Assembly (NCBI RefSeq): GCF_020379485.1
Contig: NC_063444.1
Location: 3,234,652 to 3,298,651 of the forward strand
DNA length: 64,000 nt
Reading direction: 5' to 3'
Source of the DNA: Brassica napus
Lineage: Eukaryota; Streptophyta; Magnoliopsida; Brassicales; Brassicaceae
Positions 47,601 through 59,500 of this stretch are shown one piece after another; the stretch's first letter is position 1, and the number at the start of each line of letters is the position of its first letter. The notes under the pieces are model-generated. The model was not told where the DNA came from, did no database searches, and saw only the letters and a program-made list of their open reading frames with translations. Position numbers and translations under genes: made by a program.

Positions 47601-48256
47601 AAAAACATATTATGTATATATATATAATCATCCATCAGATATTAAAAAATCACACGAATATTATTTCCATCTATTTTGTTTATATTGTGGAAAAAGTTCA
47701 CATTGTCATTTTTAATTGTCATATTTTCTATTGCCTCAAGTGCAATTTCTCATAGAAGTAAAACATCATCATACCGAACCAGACCAGCCGAACCGGTTTA
47801 GAATGTAGGAAGAGATGACTTACAAGGTCACGAGAAGACGCCATGGAAGTAGAATCTTCTTCATCTTCTCTAACTTCTTTATTGGTATTAACAATAGTAG
47901 AGAGAAGAAAAGAGTTAGTGTCGGCAGCCGAATTGTTGAAGAAAGCTTTTGTGAGTTCCACGGCTGAAATGCTCCATGATCTCCCTAGAAACTCCATCGT
48001 CTCCGTCGGCGTCTCCGGTGGTAACGCCGTCTTCACTTCAAGCGCCACCGTTGCTGGACCTTCCTCTTCTATGTTCTCTAGTTTTTTCCATGAGCTATCT
48101 TTTCCCGTATGGCACATCATCACTGAAAAATTCACATAACACCACAATTAATTTGAATGATTAAAGAAATTAATTAAGAGCAAGGAAAAACAACAACTTA
48201 CATTGGTCTAAAGTAGTGGGACTATGTGTGAAGAGGGTGTTGTGCAAACTTGTCAT
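44653..48256 (-). CDS. VAN3-binding-like protein (DUF828 with plant PH-like domain)
   Basis: Eight exons join in frame to 430 aa: 48202-48256, 47824-48122, 47019-47084, 46207-46573, 45956-46129, 45839-45888, 45683-45740 and 44653-44876, all with GT-AG borders. The DUF828 region includes TMEFLGRSWSISAVELTKAF and the Ala-rich helix EIHAAVSVAGVAAAVAANAA. The C-terminal PH-like part has DLHWKQVSFNIN, KSKHVGGTF, DIPEWAYRG and RAYFGVKTVERVIEFEC. Relatives bind phosphoinositides and the ARF-GAP VAN3 in trans-Golgi traffic and vein patterning. The recalled syntenic match is AT4G32780. Acceptor choice for exons 6 and 8 was decided by frame continuity. The last intron hosts an Emigrant-like element. 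Confidence 0.85.
45035..45591. mobile_element. Emigrant/Lemi-type (pogo/mariner) element in the last intron of the VAN3-binding gene
   Basis: The ends CAATAGAATCTCTATAAATT and, inverted, CAGTAGAACATCTATAAATT lie next to TA on both sides (45033-45034, 45592-45593). They resemble the Arabidopsis Emigrant ends (CTCTATAAATTAATA motif). Size is 557 bp, without a transposase. Extra internal copies of TTAATTTATAGAGA lie near both ends. Confidence 0.75.
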
Positions 48257-50659
48257 TGTTGATAGAGATTTCAGATTTGATTGGAGAAGAATCACTATGT
48301 GACTTTGGCACTATATAGCTATAATTAAATGATTCCCTCTTCCCTATTTTCTTGCATTTCTACATAAAAGTAATAACTCCTTTTGTAAGTAAAATTTAAA
48401 GTAAGTAATATATAAAGAAACATTATAAAATACAGTTCTGTCAAGGGATATTTAAATAAATATATGAATAAAAGGTTTTCAACTAAATTGGAATTTTAAT
48501 TTTGCTTTAACTTTGTTTTAGTTAAATCTATATTACCTTCATTTTAAGTGAGCTTACAGTTCAAATTCGCCGGTTAAAAATTAACCAGCATAGCATAAAT
48601 TAAACAGTCAGCAAAGATACTGATGACTGGGAAACATAAAATTGAATTGTTATTCAACTTCTCCTTAATCATATACCATCTCATAATGTTTCATGATCTC
48701 TCCCTAAATCTTCACATTCTTCATGTTTACAGTATAAAACTTTGTTAGAAAATTTTATCCCAAAATCACTTTTCACCTAACTTGAACATCAACACCTAGA
48801 ATACACCGAACTATCAAACCATTAAGTAATGGACGATAAATATAGCAACCAAGGAAAAAGAAACAGAATTAGAGGCACAAGTAAAATAATTAAAAAAATT
48901 TCGATTGAATTCCCCAAAGGGGGTTTGTGGGTTTAAATTTAAGTAAAACAAAATGATGGTTTGCCATTTGTGTCCTAATTATTGCTTAAATGGAATGTTT
49001 GCTGAGAAAAGAATTCCTTGCTTTCGTTTTTATTAGGAAACAAAACCAAAATAAACTTAACTTATGTATAATGAGATAATGTTACATCATATATTAGTGT
49101 AAAGCAAAGTAGAAATATATCTGCAGAAGAATTAAAGGTAAATTGGTGGAGCCATAGAGTGTGGCATTTGTGATGATACTGGACAAAGTGAGCCGATATT
49201 AAGGAACTTCTTCTTTCTCCTTTTTGCCTCCCACTCATTTTTATTCATATCTAACGAGTCGAACCCTTATGATTACCAGTCCATTATCATCGTGGTTTCT
49301 ATCTGGGAAGAATGAGTGGAAACAAATTTATATATTTATGTTTTTTTCTTAATAAAAAACTAGGATAAGACATGCGTCTTGAGCATGATAAATTTAGTTG
49401 TATATATTATCTACAATTATTTTTATACATTTGATCATTTTATTTATGCATATACAATGTTTTTTGTTGTTATTATATAATTTCTTTCCGATGGACCAGA
49501 TCAATTTTTATTAAAAATTGTAGAACTAAACTATAATTAATATATCATGGGTTGATCAGATTGGAAATTAAACAAATTATGACACAAAACCTTATTTTTT
49601 TCTACCAAACACATTCTTGAAAAAGTGAACAATATTTTTTCCACAGTTGAATTGTTTTGACATTTATCTTTCATATGGTTTTGAAAAGTTTCAGATCAAC
49701 TATCAAATCGATACATGTCATTTTAACGCTTTTAGTCATATGCTTAAGGAAAACTTATATATTTTTTTTTTGTAATTTAAAGTCATTTTAAAAAAGTTCA
49801 AAATATAACATATAAGCAAAAACTATCATATAAAAAATATAACATATAAAGTTTCTTCATTTTTGTAATTTAAAGTCGTTTTAATTTTTTTTTAAAATAT
49901 AACATATAAGGTTTCCTCATTTTTGCAATTTAAAGTCGTTTTAAATTTTTTAAAATATAACATATAAGGTTTCCTCATTTTTTTTAAATTTTAAGTCATT
50001 AAAAAAAATTCAAAAATTTAACATATAAGAAGAAAATCTAATTTTTTTATTATATGGTTAATTTGATTGTTTAATTTTTTTTAATAATATAAAATTAAAA
50101 AAAAATAAACAAGGATGCAAAAATTGTTATCAAATCTTTATTATCCATAATCATTAATTGTCATATATATGTTAACAATATTAGGTAATTTCGTAGCTTT
50201 TATTTAAGGAAAAAATACACGCTTCATATATTTTGGGTTAATATAATGTTTCCTAGTAATTGGATTTGAACAAATATTTTTTTCAATTGATTTTTAAGCT
50301 GTCACGTAAACTAAAATCCTTAATTAATATACATGGGATATCTATGTTTTAAATGACAAATAATTATCTATGGTAAAAAAAAAATACATATCTATACAAT
50401 AAAAGGTAGTTGCGAAACAATGAAGAAAAGGCTTGAAAATAATGTATCGGTCGAATCTATTACCCTTGATACAAGTCATTCATGGTTCTCAGATTGTTAA
50501 TCAGTTAATGGCTCTTTGGGTTTGTTCTTCTGGTTAAGAAATTACATATACAAAAAAAAAAATCAACTTAAAGGAAATACACATAATGAAACAGAAATAA
50601 ATTTATTCGAAAATATATTTTTTAGAAGGCTAAATGACTTCAAATCAACCATGCATGAA
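48257..50659. other. Intergenic with AT-rich tandem repeats and possible Helitron ends
   Basis: No gene is seen. At about 49765-50030 a 60-70 bp unit (TTTGTAATTTAAAGTCGTTTTAA then AAATATAACATATAAGGTTTCCTCA) repeats about four times. At 49360-49380 the minus strand ends AAGACGCATGTCTTATCCTAG, a hairpin plus CTAG that resembles a Helitron 3' end. At 50391 TCTATACAATAAAAGG resembles a Helitron 5' end, but of the opposite orientation, so the two do not pair. Confidence 0.45.
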
Positions 50660-51149
50660 ATCACATAAGCTAGAGAGGCAGCTTGAACCGGTTTTGTTGT
50701 TCTTTAACCAGCTTCTGAGGTCGGAGCGCGCAGAGGTGCACGCGCTTCGTTTGTTCTTGCCTCTAGTTCCACCTGTCACAAAAGACATTCATCGGGTAAG
50801 CCAACAATGTTGTCAAAGTGAAGCTGAAAATGAATCCTGAGGAGGAAATAGATATTACCATATGGGTTTCATTCTCTGCAGTCATGTACCAATAACCCCA
50901 AGGAGACATTTCCCATCTAACAATCCATCATAGTGCACACAAACCTGCACAATTTACAAGGGGCTCAAAGATTTTTAATCTACTTGCCTAAAATTGTGTC
51001 TTCACTGTCAATGCGTAAAACGTTATTAATTAGTGTATACCAGCGCAGCAATTTCAAAGGTCTCAGTCAATCCGGGTAACTGCCTCAACCCGCCAGATGC
51101 AAGTCAAAGCAACTTCTCCTTTTGCTCTTTCAAATACGTTACACTGGAC
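50660..51149 (-). pseudogene. VTE1: Tocopherol cyclase (VTE1) relic, 3' portion
   Basis: VTE1 closes the chromanol ring of tocopherols in plastids. On the minus strand, VQCNVFERAKGEVALT follows an AG splice site at 51150. One extra T then shifts the frame before ASGGLRQLPGLTET. Next come CVHYDG, a gap where about ten residues are missing, RWEMSPWGYWYMTAENE, an intron, and VELEARTNEA with LRAPTSEAG near the end. The N-terminal exons are absent. The place between the VAN3-binding and TOL-type genes is where Arabidopsis has AT4G32770, so this is the decayed syntenic gene rather than a random fragment. Confidence 0.8.
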
Positions 51150-51339
51150 CTGCAAAGAGACACTTGACTAATAAAGCTATGGAACAGCATTTCAACGTGT
51201 AATACATGATGTATGTATGCCTAATGTAACATGGATGGAAATGTTTACCCAAAACCATTTTTCTAGGGAAGCCTCCACCCCAGTTATTTTCTGAATAAGA
51301 AGGCGCATCCCTAAATTCAAACCCCTACCCCTTCTTTGA

Positions 51340-51905
51340 TAAACATTGAAGAAGAAGTCTCCTCCTGCTCCTCTGCAGCAGCATCTGAGTTGGTCTTTAC
51401 TTCATCCTGAGATTCTTTTACCTCCTTCTGTTTATCCTTCTTTTTCTTCTTCTTCGAGGCCTTTGATTCTCCCACTGTATTCTCCTTCTTTCTTTTTCTT
51501 GCTTATCTGTCAGGTGTTTGCAGAAGAAACTTTTATCAGTATTAGCCAATGATTTTCTCAGCAAGTAATAATAAAGCCAGTGTAGAGCAGAACTGTGCGA
51601 TTAAGTTACGCAAGCTCGCGTGAATAATGTAGAGGAGAATTGTGTGATAGATACCTTGAGAGTTTTCTTGACCATTGTTGGGTCCAACTCCAAAATCTGC
51701 TAACAAAGCGTCAAACTCAGCTTGTTCCTTTTGTTTCAGCTCTTTCTTGGAAAGCTGCCTCTCTGGCTCCTTAGGTGGTGCAGGAACTTCAGGAGCCTTC
51801 TTCACCTCAGTCTCTGCTTCTGGATGAACCTGCGTCTCATGCTCTTCCTCCAAATCATCATCATCATCACCTTCATCAAGAATATATTCTTCACTTTCAC
51901 TTTCC
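51340..51905 (-). pseudogene. Acidic/Lys-rich protein fragment (two exons), probably broken
   Basis: The minus strand reads ESESEEYILDEGDDDDDLEE, a Glu/Pro stretch, LSKKELKQKEQAEFDALLAD, then a GT donor near 51650. A second piece near 51340-51500 has KASKKKKKKDKQKEVKESQD and AAAEEQEE, joined through a frameshift after DKQEKE. I recall a plant protein with the DALLADFGV motif near AT4G32610, but the function is not known to me. The frameshift and missing ends suggest a relic. Confidence 0.5.
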
Positions 51906-52368
51906 TGCCACATTAGAAGCAAAGGCATCTCAATCAGAAACCAAAGAACAGATAGGCACACAAACAGGGCGCAAACATATCATTAAAATTCTCTAACAAC
52001 AAAGGTAATAATTAGATATAGGATGACCTTCAGAATACATAAAAACCACATAACATTTTACGCTGAGACAATACAACATCCAAATATAACATGAAAATGC
52101 CAACCTTTTATCATACATCAGTCAAGTACAAAGGCTATATGATGTAAATCCACAGCAAAATAAAAGCCAAGACCGTTTGAACGCTCAAGTACTCAACGAG
52201 ATTCATTGCATAAACAAAAAAAAAAAAAAAAAAGCTTCTTAAACCAACTTTAACACATGGGAGACACCAAATTAAACATATAGACGACGCAACAGCCTAT
52301 GAAAGAAATACAGCATAAAACTACCAAAAAACTGAAAGAAAGATACGTCCCTCTGATTGAGCCACCCC

Positions 52369-52552
52369 CTAGGCGTTGTTTTCCGCAGATGGATTTTCAT
52401 GGACATACGTGCCAACTGATTTGAACCATCGCAGCAAGTTACGATGATCCTTAACATAAATCCATGCCTGAAGAAACGGGAAGAGACTCTCGTTCACACC
52501 TCGCTCCTCTAGGAAGCTATGGAATACGCCTCTCATCTTCTCGTCGAGCTCC
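52369..52552 (-). pseudogene. Mitochondrial glycoprotein (MAM33/p32) family, last exon only
   Basis: The frame LDEKMRGVFHSFLEERGVNE, then LFPFLQAWIYVKDHRNLLRW, SVGTYVHENPS and a stop is the C-terminus of a plant MAM33/p32-type matrix protein. It starts at a good acceptor (TTTTAACAG, 52553). No upstream exon with family sequence lies in the next 500 bp, so the rest of the gene is missing. Arabidopsis AT4G32605 is a recalled relative and would lie beside AT4G32610, a possible relative of the fragment at 51.3-51.9 kb. Confidence 0.7.
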
Positions 52553-53003
52553 CTGTTAAAACAATTTACCAACACTGTAAAATCTTTGCTATCAACTGTG
52601 AGTCCCGTTTTTATAAACAGAATGCTGAAATTGCAGGAATGAACATAGAGCTGATAACGTTTTGGCCAACAGCGTTATCTAGATGTCTGACATTTGCTCG
52701 ATGTTGGAGAAAACAGTTGACCGAAAGGCGTTTATGCGTTGTTCAAACACAGAATATGGTTTGGTCACAGAGTCTCATTGTCAAGATCGGTTAAAGGAAG
52801 AAACCGGTGAGGAAATTCGTGCGGTGTAAAGGCCTTTTGATTTTGTAAATTGAAATAGAATGAACGCGTAGGAGAGTTCGAGAATCAATGATTTTAGTTT
52901 CAGTGCGTTCCAAATACTTTATTTTTCTTTTACTTTTATTCTCTGACTCTCTGAGTTTATCATGAACAAAACCTATATACAAGAGCCACGGCAAAGAATC
53001 GTA

Positions 53004-53204
53004 GAGCATGATTAACCCGAGTTCTAAGGATGAAGTTCTTATCGTAAGTTAAGAAACTGTTTCTTAACTTTTAACTAAAAAAAGCTAAGAACCGGTTCTT
53101 AAATAAGGACTTTAAGAACCGGTTCTTAGTTTTTTTAGTTAAAAGTTAAAATTCTTAATTTCCGCTAAGAATCCCACTCTAAGAACCCCGGGTTAATCAT
53201 GGTC
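53004..53204. mobile_element. Fold-back MITE with GATTAACCCG ends
   Basis: The ends GAGCATGATTAACCCGAG and, inverted, GACCATGATTAACCCGGG frame 201 bp that folds back along much of its length. TAAGAACCGGTTCTTA occurs twice inside. Flanks are GTA and TTA, so a TTA-type duplication may have mutated. It is non-coding. Confidence 0.75.
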
Positions 53205-53539
53205 TTAGAGGACTTAAATAAATGAACATGGAGAGAGAGAGAGAGTAATAAGAGGACACGTTTCAAAGTGTTTGTGGCAGCCAAAGAAACTAGCAAATCG
53301 CATTGCTATCACATGTTATATGTATCTTTAAGGTTCAAGTAAATACTATTCAGTAGAAACAAAGTTGTAAACACAATACAGAAGAAAAGAATATACTATT
53401 CATATATCAACCACCTTTCTGTTTGCCAACATTCTTTTCCCCTTTATATACATCTTTCTTCTCCCCAATTTCTGCACAAGAGAAGTGTTAGAATGTATAT
53501 CAATGTTAACAAAGCTGAGTGAGAAGAAAAGACAAACTG

Positions 53540-54322
53540 TGTTCTCAGTCACTTCCTAGATTTCTTTCCATTAGCATTCTTTTTACCAGATTGTGTTTTC
53601 TTTCCACCGGCCTTCTCCTTTTCAGCAGAGTGAAAAGTTACCAAGCAAAGCTCTAGCTGACTGACTAAGGAGAGTAAGACGACTTTGTATCACTTTCATC
53701 TTATCCTTTGTGCTCCACTCATTTTCATGTGTCATCATCTTCTTCAAACTACAACGTGATTCAGCCTCTACTTGGTAATTAGTATGTTTGGTCGTGATAT
53801 GTTCATAGAGAGCCTTGATCTTATCTTCTCTATAGAGTTCAACTTGCTTCTCTTTTATGTAGTCTAGATACATTATCAGACTGATTATCAATATGTGATA
53901 TAACAATAAATGTTGATTGATCTTGCTCATAATAACAAAGACTCTTTTGATCATAGCTTCTTCAAAAAGTACACAATATTTTTTTGTTATGTAGCTTACA
54001 CTATCTTCCTTAGTAATTAGTATAACTATACAGAAATTAATTCGTCTGTTGATCAACAGATATGAGTAATCATGTGATTTTCAATATAACTATACACAAA
54101 GGAATTTAATCATCAATAATATAATATACCTTGCCCGAATTAAGCTTCTTGGTCTTGCTCATAACATCAAAAACATGATAAACATGTTTTTATCAAATCT
54201 TCATTAAAAAGACCAGCATGCTTCTCTTTGATGTAGTTTACACTGTCTTGCTCATTCGTGGAATGTTTGAAGCAAAAGCCTAAACTTCCAATTAGAATAG
54301 CTTTGTCCAACTTGGATGACAT
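53540..54322 (-). pseudogene. Unrecognised small gene with duplicated segments
   Basis: A plausible start MSSKLDKAILIG lies at 54322, followed by SVNYIKEKHAG. Related text returns as SVSYITKKY (near 54000) and YLDYIKEKQVELYREDKIKA (near 53860), so a segment of roughly 150-200 bp was duplicated. The last part has KKMMTHENEWSTKDKMKVIQ and SRLTLLSQSARALLG, then, after a frame change near 53640, a basic tail AEKEKAGGKKTQSGKK ending GKKSRK and a stop near 53548. Coding-like composition suggests a real gene or recent relic. I do not recognise the family. A TCTTCTCTTCTC tract near 54960 could be its leader. Confidence 0.4.
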
Positions 54323-56509
54323 GTTTGCCTAATTATCAATATGAGAAATGATGATGTGATCATGTAATTTGTGTAATTAGGTCCAAAGATATAGTAAACC
54401 AAAGAAGCAAAACCAATTAGGGTAATAGAACACCTAATAACCAAGATCTCCTCCCTAATTCTAGCAATATGGTATTTTTAGAAGACATCACATGACATCA
54501 GATCGAAACTGAAGCTTTCAGGATGTTTGACTGGTGAGGAATGAGTGATTATCAGAATCTAACATCAAATCGCAAACATTAATCCTCAGATTTACCAAAA
54601 AACCTTCTAAATCTACAAGATCAAATAAGAATTGGGAAATTTTTGAATATTTTGAAAGATAAGTTCAAGAAAACACGATCATCCAACTGAATCATAGCAA
54701 TATGGTATATTGAGAAGAAATCACATCGAATCTAAAGCTTTCATGATGTTTGAATGATCAAACAGAGTGATTATCAGAATCTAACATCACATCGCAAACA
54801 CTAATCTTCAGATTTACTGAAAAACCTTCTAAATCTACAAGATCAAGTAATAATTGGGTGAGAAATTTCTGAAGATTTTGAAAGATAAGTTCAAGAAAGA
54901 TATCCAAGACAGATTTTCATACCTGAAAAGAAGAAGTTGCAGATATCTCTCAACTCTTCTTCTCTGCTCTCCTCTTCTCTTCTCTTCTCTCGTCTCTGGC
55001 GGGTTGAAACAAAAGACTGGTATTTTTTATTCTTTTGTGTTTGAATGTTTAAAATTAGTTTATTTTGGGTTATTGGCCCATCACCAAAGCATTCGGCCCA
55101 TTAGTTTCAGAGTTGTTAGCTTCTTGAACACTCAATCAAAAGGGGAAAAAGTTCATTTTTAATGATGAAAATCACAAAAGTCTGTATTTTAAATTAACAC
55201 TCAAAATAATAAAATTAATTTTGATAACATATCAAACTTGACCCAAAAAATACATATTAAACATTGGAATTAACTTACCTATCTATGATCAGTATTATTC
55301 ATTTGTAAGAATTAGATAATCTAACAATTTTTCTACAAAAAAAATATTTTAACTAATAAAATAATATAACAATAAATAAAATTAAATAAATTGAAAATCA
55401 GAAAAACTATAAAAAAAATTCAACTTTTTTTTTTAAATCTTAAAATTCAAAAGATCAAAAATTAAAAAAAAAATAATTAAACTTTTAAGATTCAAAAATA
55501 TAAAAATTGCTATCATATGTCTTGATATGCAAGAAAATATTGATTGTTGACTCTGATATATTAGAATTCTTCACCACCGACCGCCACTATGTCCAAAATC
55601 GTCATTTTTGTTCGTTTTTTCATTTACCAAGTTTTGTCCCTGGCAGCAGCGTATGATGATGACGACGATGAGGACGATGATGATGATTGATGATGATGTT
55701 GGAACAGAACGCAGGAATGGTTTCACCCGGGCATGATCTCGAGTATCACATGGAGTTTAGCTAGAAGTAGGATGTTTTAGATAGCTAGGGTAGTAACAGC
55801 TTTTTGTTTCAGCAAATGTTTTGGAAGTATATCATATACTTCATAGGTAACATCTTACCTTTTTACCCTTGTAACATATACTGTATAGGTAACATCTTAG
55901 TTTTTTACCGTTGACGCTTTCATGGTCTTTTGGGCTGAATATTTTTAAGATTGTGGTATTTGGAAGATGAAGATGTCATTATGTTAGATTTAACTTCATA
56001 GGAGCACCATCTTAGATTCTCAAGAGACTGCATAGATCAAGATTTCCCCACCCAAACTACCGCTAAACTTTCAATTACGGGGCTTATTGGATTAGGGGTT
56101 CTGTAAAATTTGAGGGATTTTAGATTTGGTGGAAATTAAATGGAGCACTAAGCCAATATCAACATCGCTGATAGTAAAGACATCTATACTGATAAAATGG
56201 AGTCTGTAAAAACGAAATGTATCCAGAAAAGGTCCTACAAATGGTATCTCCAGGTAAACCGCAACTTGCAAATGTTATTTGGTATGCACTAGAAAGGGTT
56301 TGTGATTACAAATATACAAATGCATTACCCGTCATAATCATAAGCAAGAAAGAAGACAACATGTAGATTTATGAATATGTATGTCTCTCCCAAGAGTGTC
56401 AAATCAAATTGATCAAAAGCTTAAGAACAAGCGAAGCAACAGAGTTAGCTGAGTAAAGAAGACAGAGAGATGAATACTCATAAATCATGAATCGATGAAT
56501 GATTTCTTT
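54323..56509. other. Intergenic with local duplications
   Basis: Two similar stretches at about 54470-54670 and 54700-54900 share GATTATCAGAATCTAACATCA, AAACCTTCTAAATCTACAAG and GAAAGATAAGTTCAAGAAA, a duplication with a period of about 230 bp. A (GAT/GAC)n tract at 55653-55700 follows a short Asp-rich frame. No gene is supported. Confidence 0.55.
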
Positions 56510-59500
56510 TCACATGGTACCAGCTCTTCCGGATGTAGGTTTTGTACTAGGCTTGAATTTGGAGATGTCGACGAGATCCCCAAATAGCTTATCCTCTGGT
56601 TTATTCTTTGGTTTCATTGGAGGCAGATAAGACGATGATGATGGTGGTGCCTGATGCGACGCCTGGTCTCTGATGGACATGCCATGCATTTGCTGCTCAA
56701 GATATGGGCTGCTTCCTTGTTGCTGTTGATTATAACCATATCCATATCCTCCCATCTGGTTGCCATACGCATGTTGCTGCTGTTGTTGCTGTTGGGCATA
56801 GAACTGAGCCATCATCATCTGCTGCTGTTGCTGTTGGGGTGGATAGCCTTGCCCTAGAGCTTGGTTTGGCATTGGCTGTTGCATGTACATACCGCTAGGC
56901 ATTTGAGGGTATGGACTGTTGTTGTTAAACGGTTGGCTGGTTTGCGGCATCTGAGGATATTGTTGAGCATGTGTGTAGGCAACTTGTGTCTGATTCATTT
57001 GAGGAGAAAACGGACTTCCTGACTCTGCAGGGGGACTGAAGTCTTGATGCTGAGCTTCCCATGGGGGAGGTGGAAATGCCGTACTGTCTTGCGCACCTTC
57101 TTCACATTTACAAAGTTACCATAAGTTAAGGTCTATACTTGAGACACACTTAGCTAATTCTCCCGAATCTAAAAAGTGAAATGCTTTCTTGTTAGCATGT
57201 CTCAAAAGTTGAGGTATATTACCATAAGATGGGTGCTGTGGTTGTTGCAACTGCTGTGCAGGCTGACTATTCCAGGGAGAAGAGGCCCCTTGCCCGTATG
57301 ATGGCTGCTCAAACTGCGAATAACCACCATGAGGAGGAAATCCATTGGATTGTTGTAATCCAGCTTCTCCAGCTTGACTAGTTGGTAGCTGGTGCAATTG
57401 AGGATTCAAAGGGATACTCTGGGTAGCTGAACTTCCAGTTGGTGCAGTTGCAGGACTTGGACTATTGGTGTTGTCTCCGAACATATCGATAAGAGCAAGT
57501 GCATTTTGATCTGATGCGACCGGACTTGCTGATGGTTGAGGTTCAACAGGAACAAGGGCAAGATCATCGCCACTGAGGAGGTCTATTTTGGAATTGGCTG
57601 AACCATTAGCTAGAGGCGGTGCAGGGAGGGCCAACTGATTTAGAATCCCGTTACCAGAGCTTGATGTGGCTCTGCAAAAATTGTTGGACATGGTAGAAAT
57701 CAGAAGCTATTTAAATCAGACAAAAAGCTTTTACCAGGTCAATTGGTCCGAAACCCCAGTTTCTTCTTGCTAAGAGACAAATCAGTATCGTTTATATAAT
57801 AATGATTATATAAAGGTTCCTCTCATCTTCATCATTAACTTGTAGTTTTCGCATCCAAGATTGTAATAATTTATACGTGTAAGCTAGCCAAACAGAAGGC
57901 TTAATCTTGCAGCTAAGATTGGTGATATATAAGAAATTCTTGGGTGCATGAATGAAAAGTTTGGTACTGCATACCCGTTCGCCTGATTACTGCCGTCCCC
58001 AGTATCGATAAGAGGACCATCAACGTCTACAAGGGACTTTTCTGCGTCAGACTTGGGCTTCTCGGTATGAACAGAAGTTCCAGGATTTCCAGAAGCGATT
58101 GCTTCATAACTGGTTAGGACCCGCTGCAGATCATCATTCAACGCCAGGCCTTGACATAACAGAGACTCGTCCCTGGAAAACAAAGTTGCGAGGTAAATAA
58201 TATTACAGATAAACGCTAGGCTCTAAGGCATACACGCAACTCTCGTCAAATGGACTATTCCACGTAAGTATTTCACAGCAATAACTCCGAAACGTGTGGA
58301 TTTGAGATATTCTTAATAGGGTTCTCTCTTTACCCATGAATGCTTCCCCAGTATCTCTATGTTTTTCAATATAACACAGAACCTAACCAGCTAAACATGG
58401 TTACAAACAATAAATTGAAGAATCAACGATGGTTGTTTTATTCAAGTAGACTTAGATTCTTTGGGCCTCCAAACAGACATCATCTGTGGGTTATATGTAT
58501 GCGTTCAGAAAAATAATAAAAGGAGAGATCTCATCGCCGTCAAAGCAATATAACTAGTATGAAACATGTTCGAAAACTATATGTAACTAGAGAGAAGAAA
58601 AAGCTCTTACGCAGATGAGTTGACTAGATGTACCACTCTTTGTTTGTATGTACGACACTGCTCCACCAGATCGACCATCACCTCCTGTTTAAGGTCCTAA
58701 AGAAGTCCAAAAAAGAAGGATGGTCATCCTGATATGATCGCGTATATGATACAAAAATAATTAACTCCACAATCGCAATTTCCAAAAACAATCCCGAAAA
58801 ATAATCCTGTTCTTCTATTATATTTTGCACCAACTCAACACTTGCAAACAGGTAGAGGCATCTTTCTCTGGAGGTAAATCGTCTTACCTCTCGGTTTCCC
58901 GGCTCTATTGCACTTAGCATTTCCGCAAGCACATCCATGATGCCTTTTGCATTTTGAATCTCCGACAAACTGAAAAAGAATTTCGATATACAACAGAATA
59001 AATATTGAGAAGCAACATATACTGAGCAACAAAGGCATGCATTACGTCCTAAAATAAAGAAGCAAACAGACGCCAGATCCTAACATACATTCACAATAAG
59101 TAAAACGAAAAAAAGAAAATTGAAACTCCAGTACTACACTAATGTTTTACAAAAACTAGAGAGAGACTACTTAATTGTGGTTATTTTCTTGATTCTAATC
59201 ACATCTCAAATGTGCTAAAAAATTCACATCTCAACTTTGGTTTACCCAATATCTAGGCTTACAACTATGGTTGCTTTCTGCTAATGCATTTAGGTGGAAC
59301 AAAAAGTAGCTAAACGTATATAAAAAAATTGTCAGATAAGTCAAGGACGTTGACATTCATTGACCAACAAAATCTTTCAATGCTTTTGTTAAAAAATCAT
59401 CAAATTAGAAACAGTGAAATTGTAACAGAAGATATTTACCTCAGTGTCGGAAAATCTGGCTCTGCCGAAGGATCAGGCACTTCGTTACTAGGTCCAGCAT

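Noticed and set aside
56614..56898. Leu/His-rich frames opposite the TOL gene
   Set aside because: They are antisense or shifted readings of the Gln-rich TOL tail.
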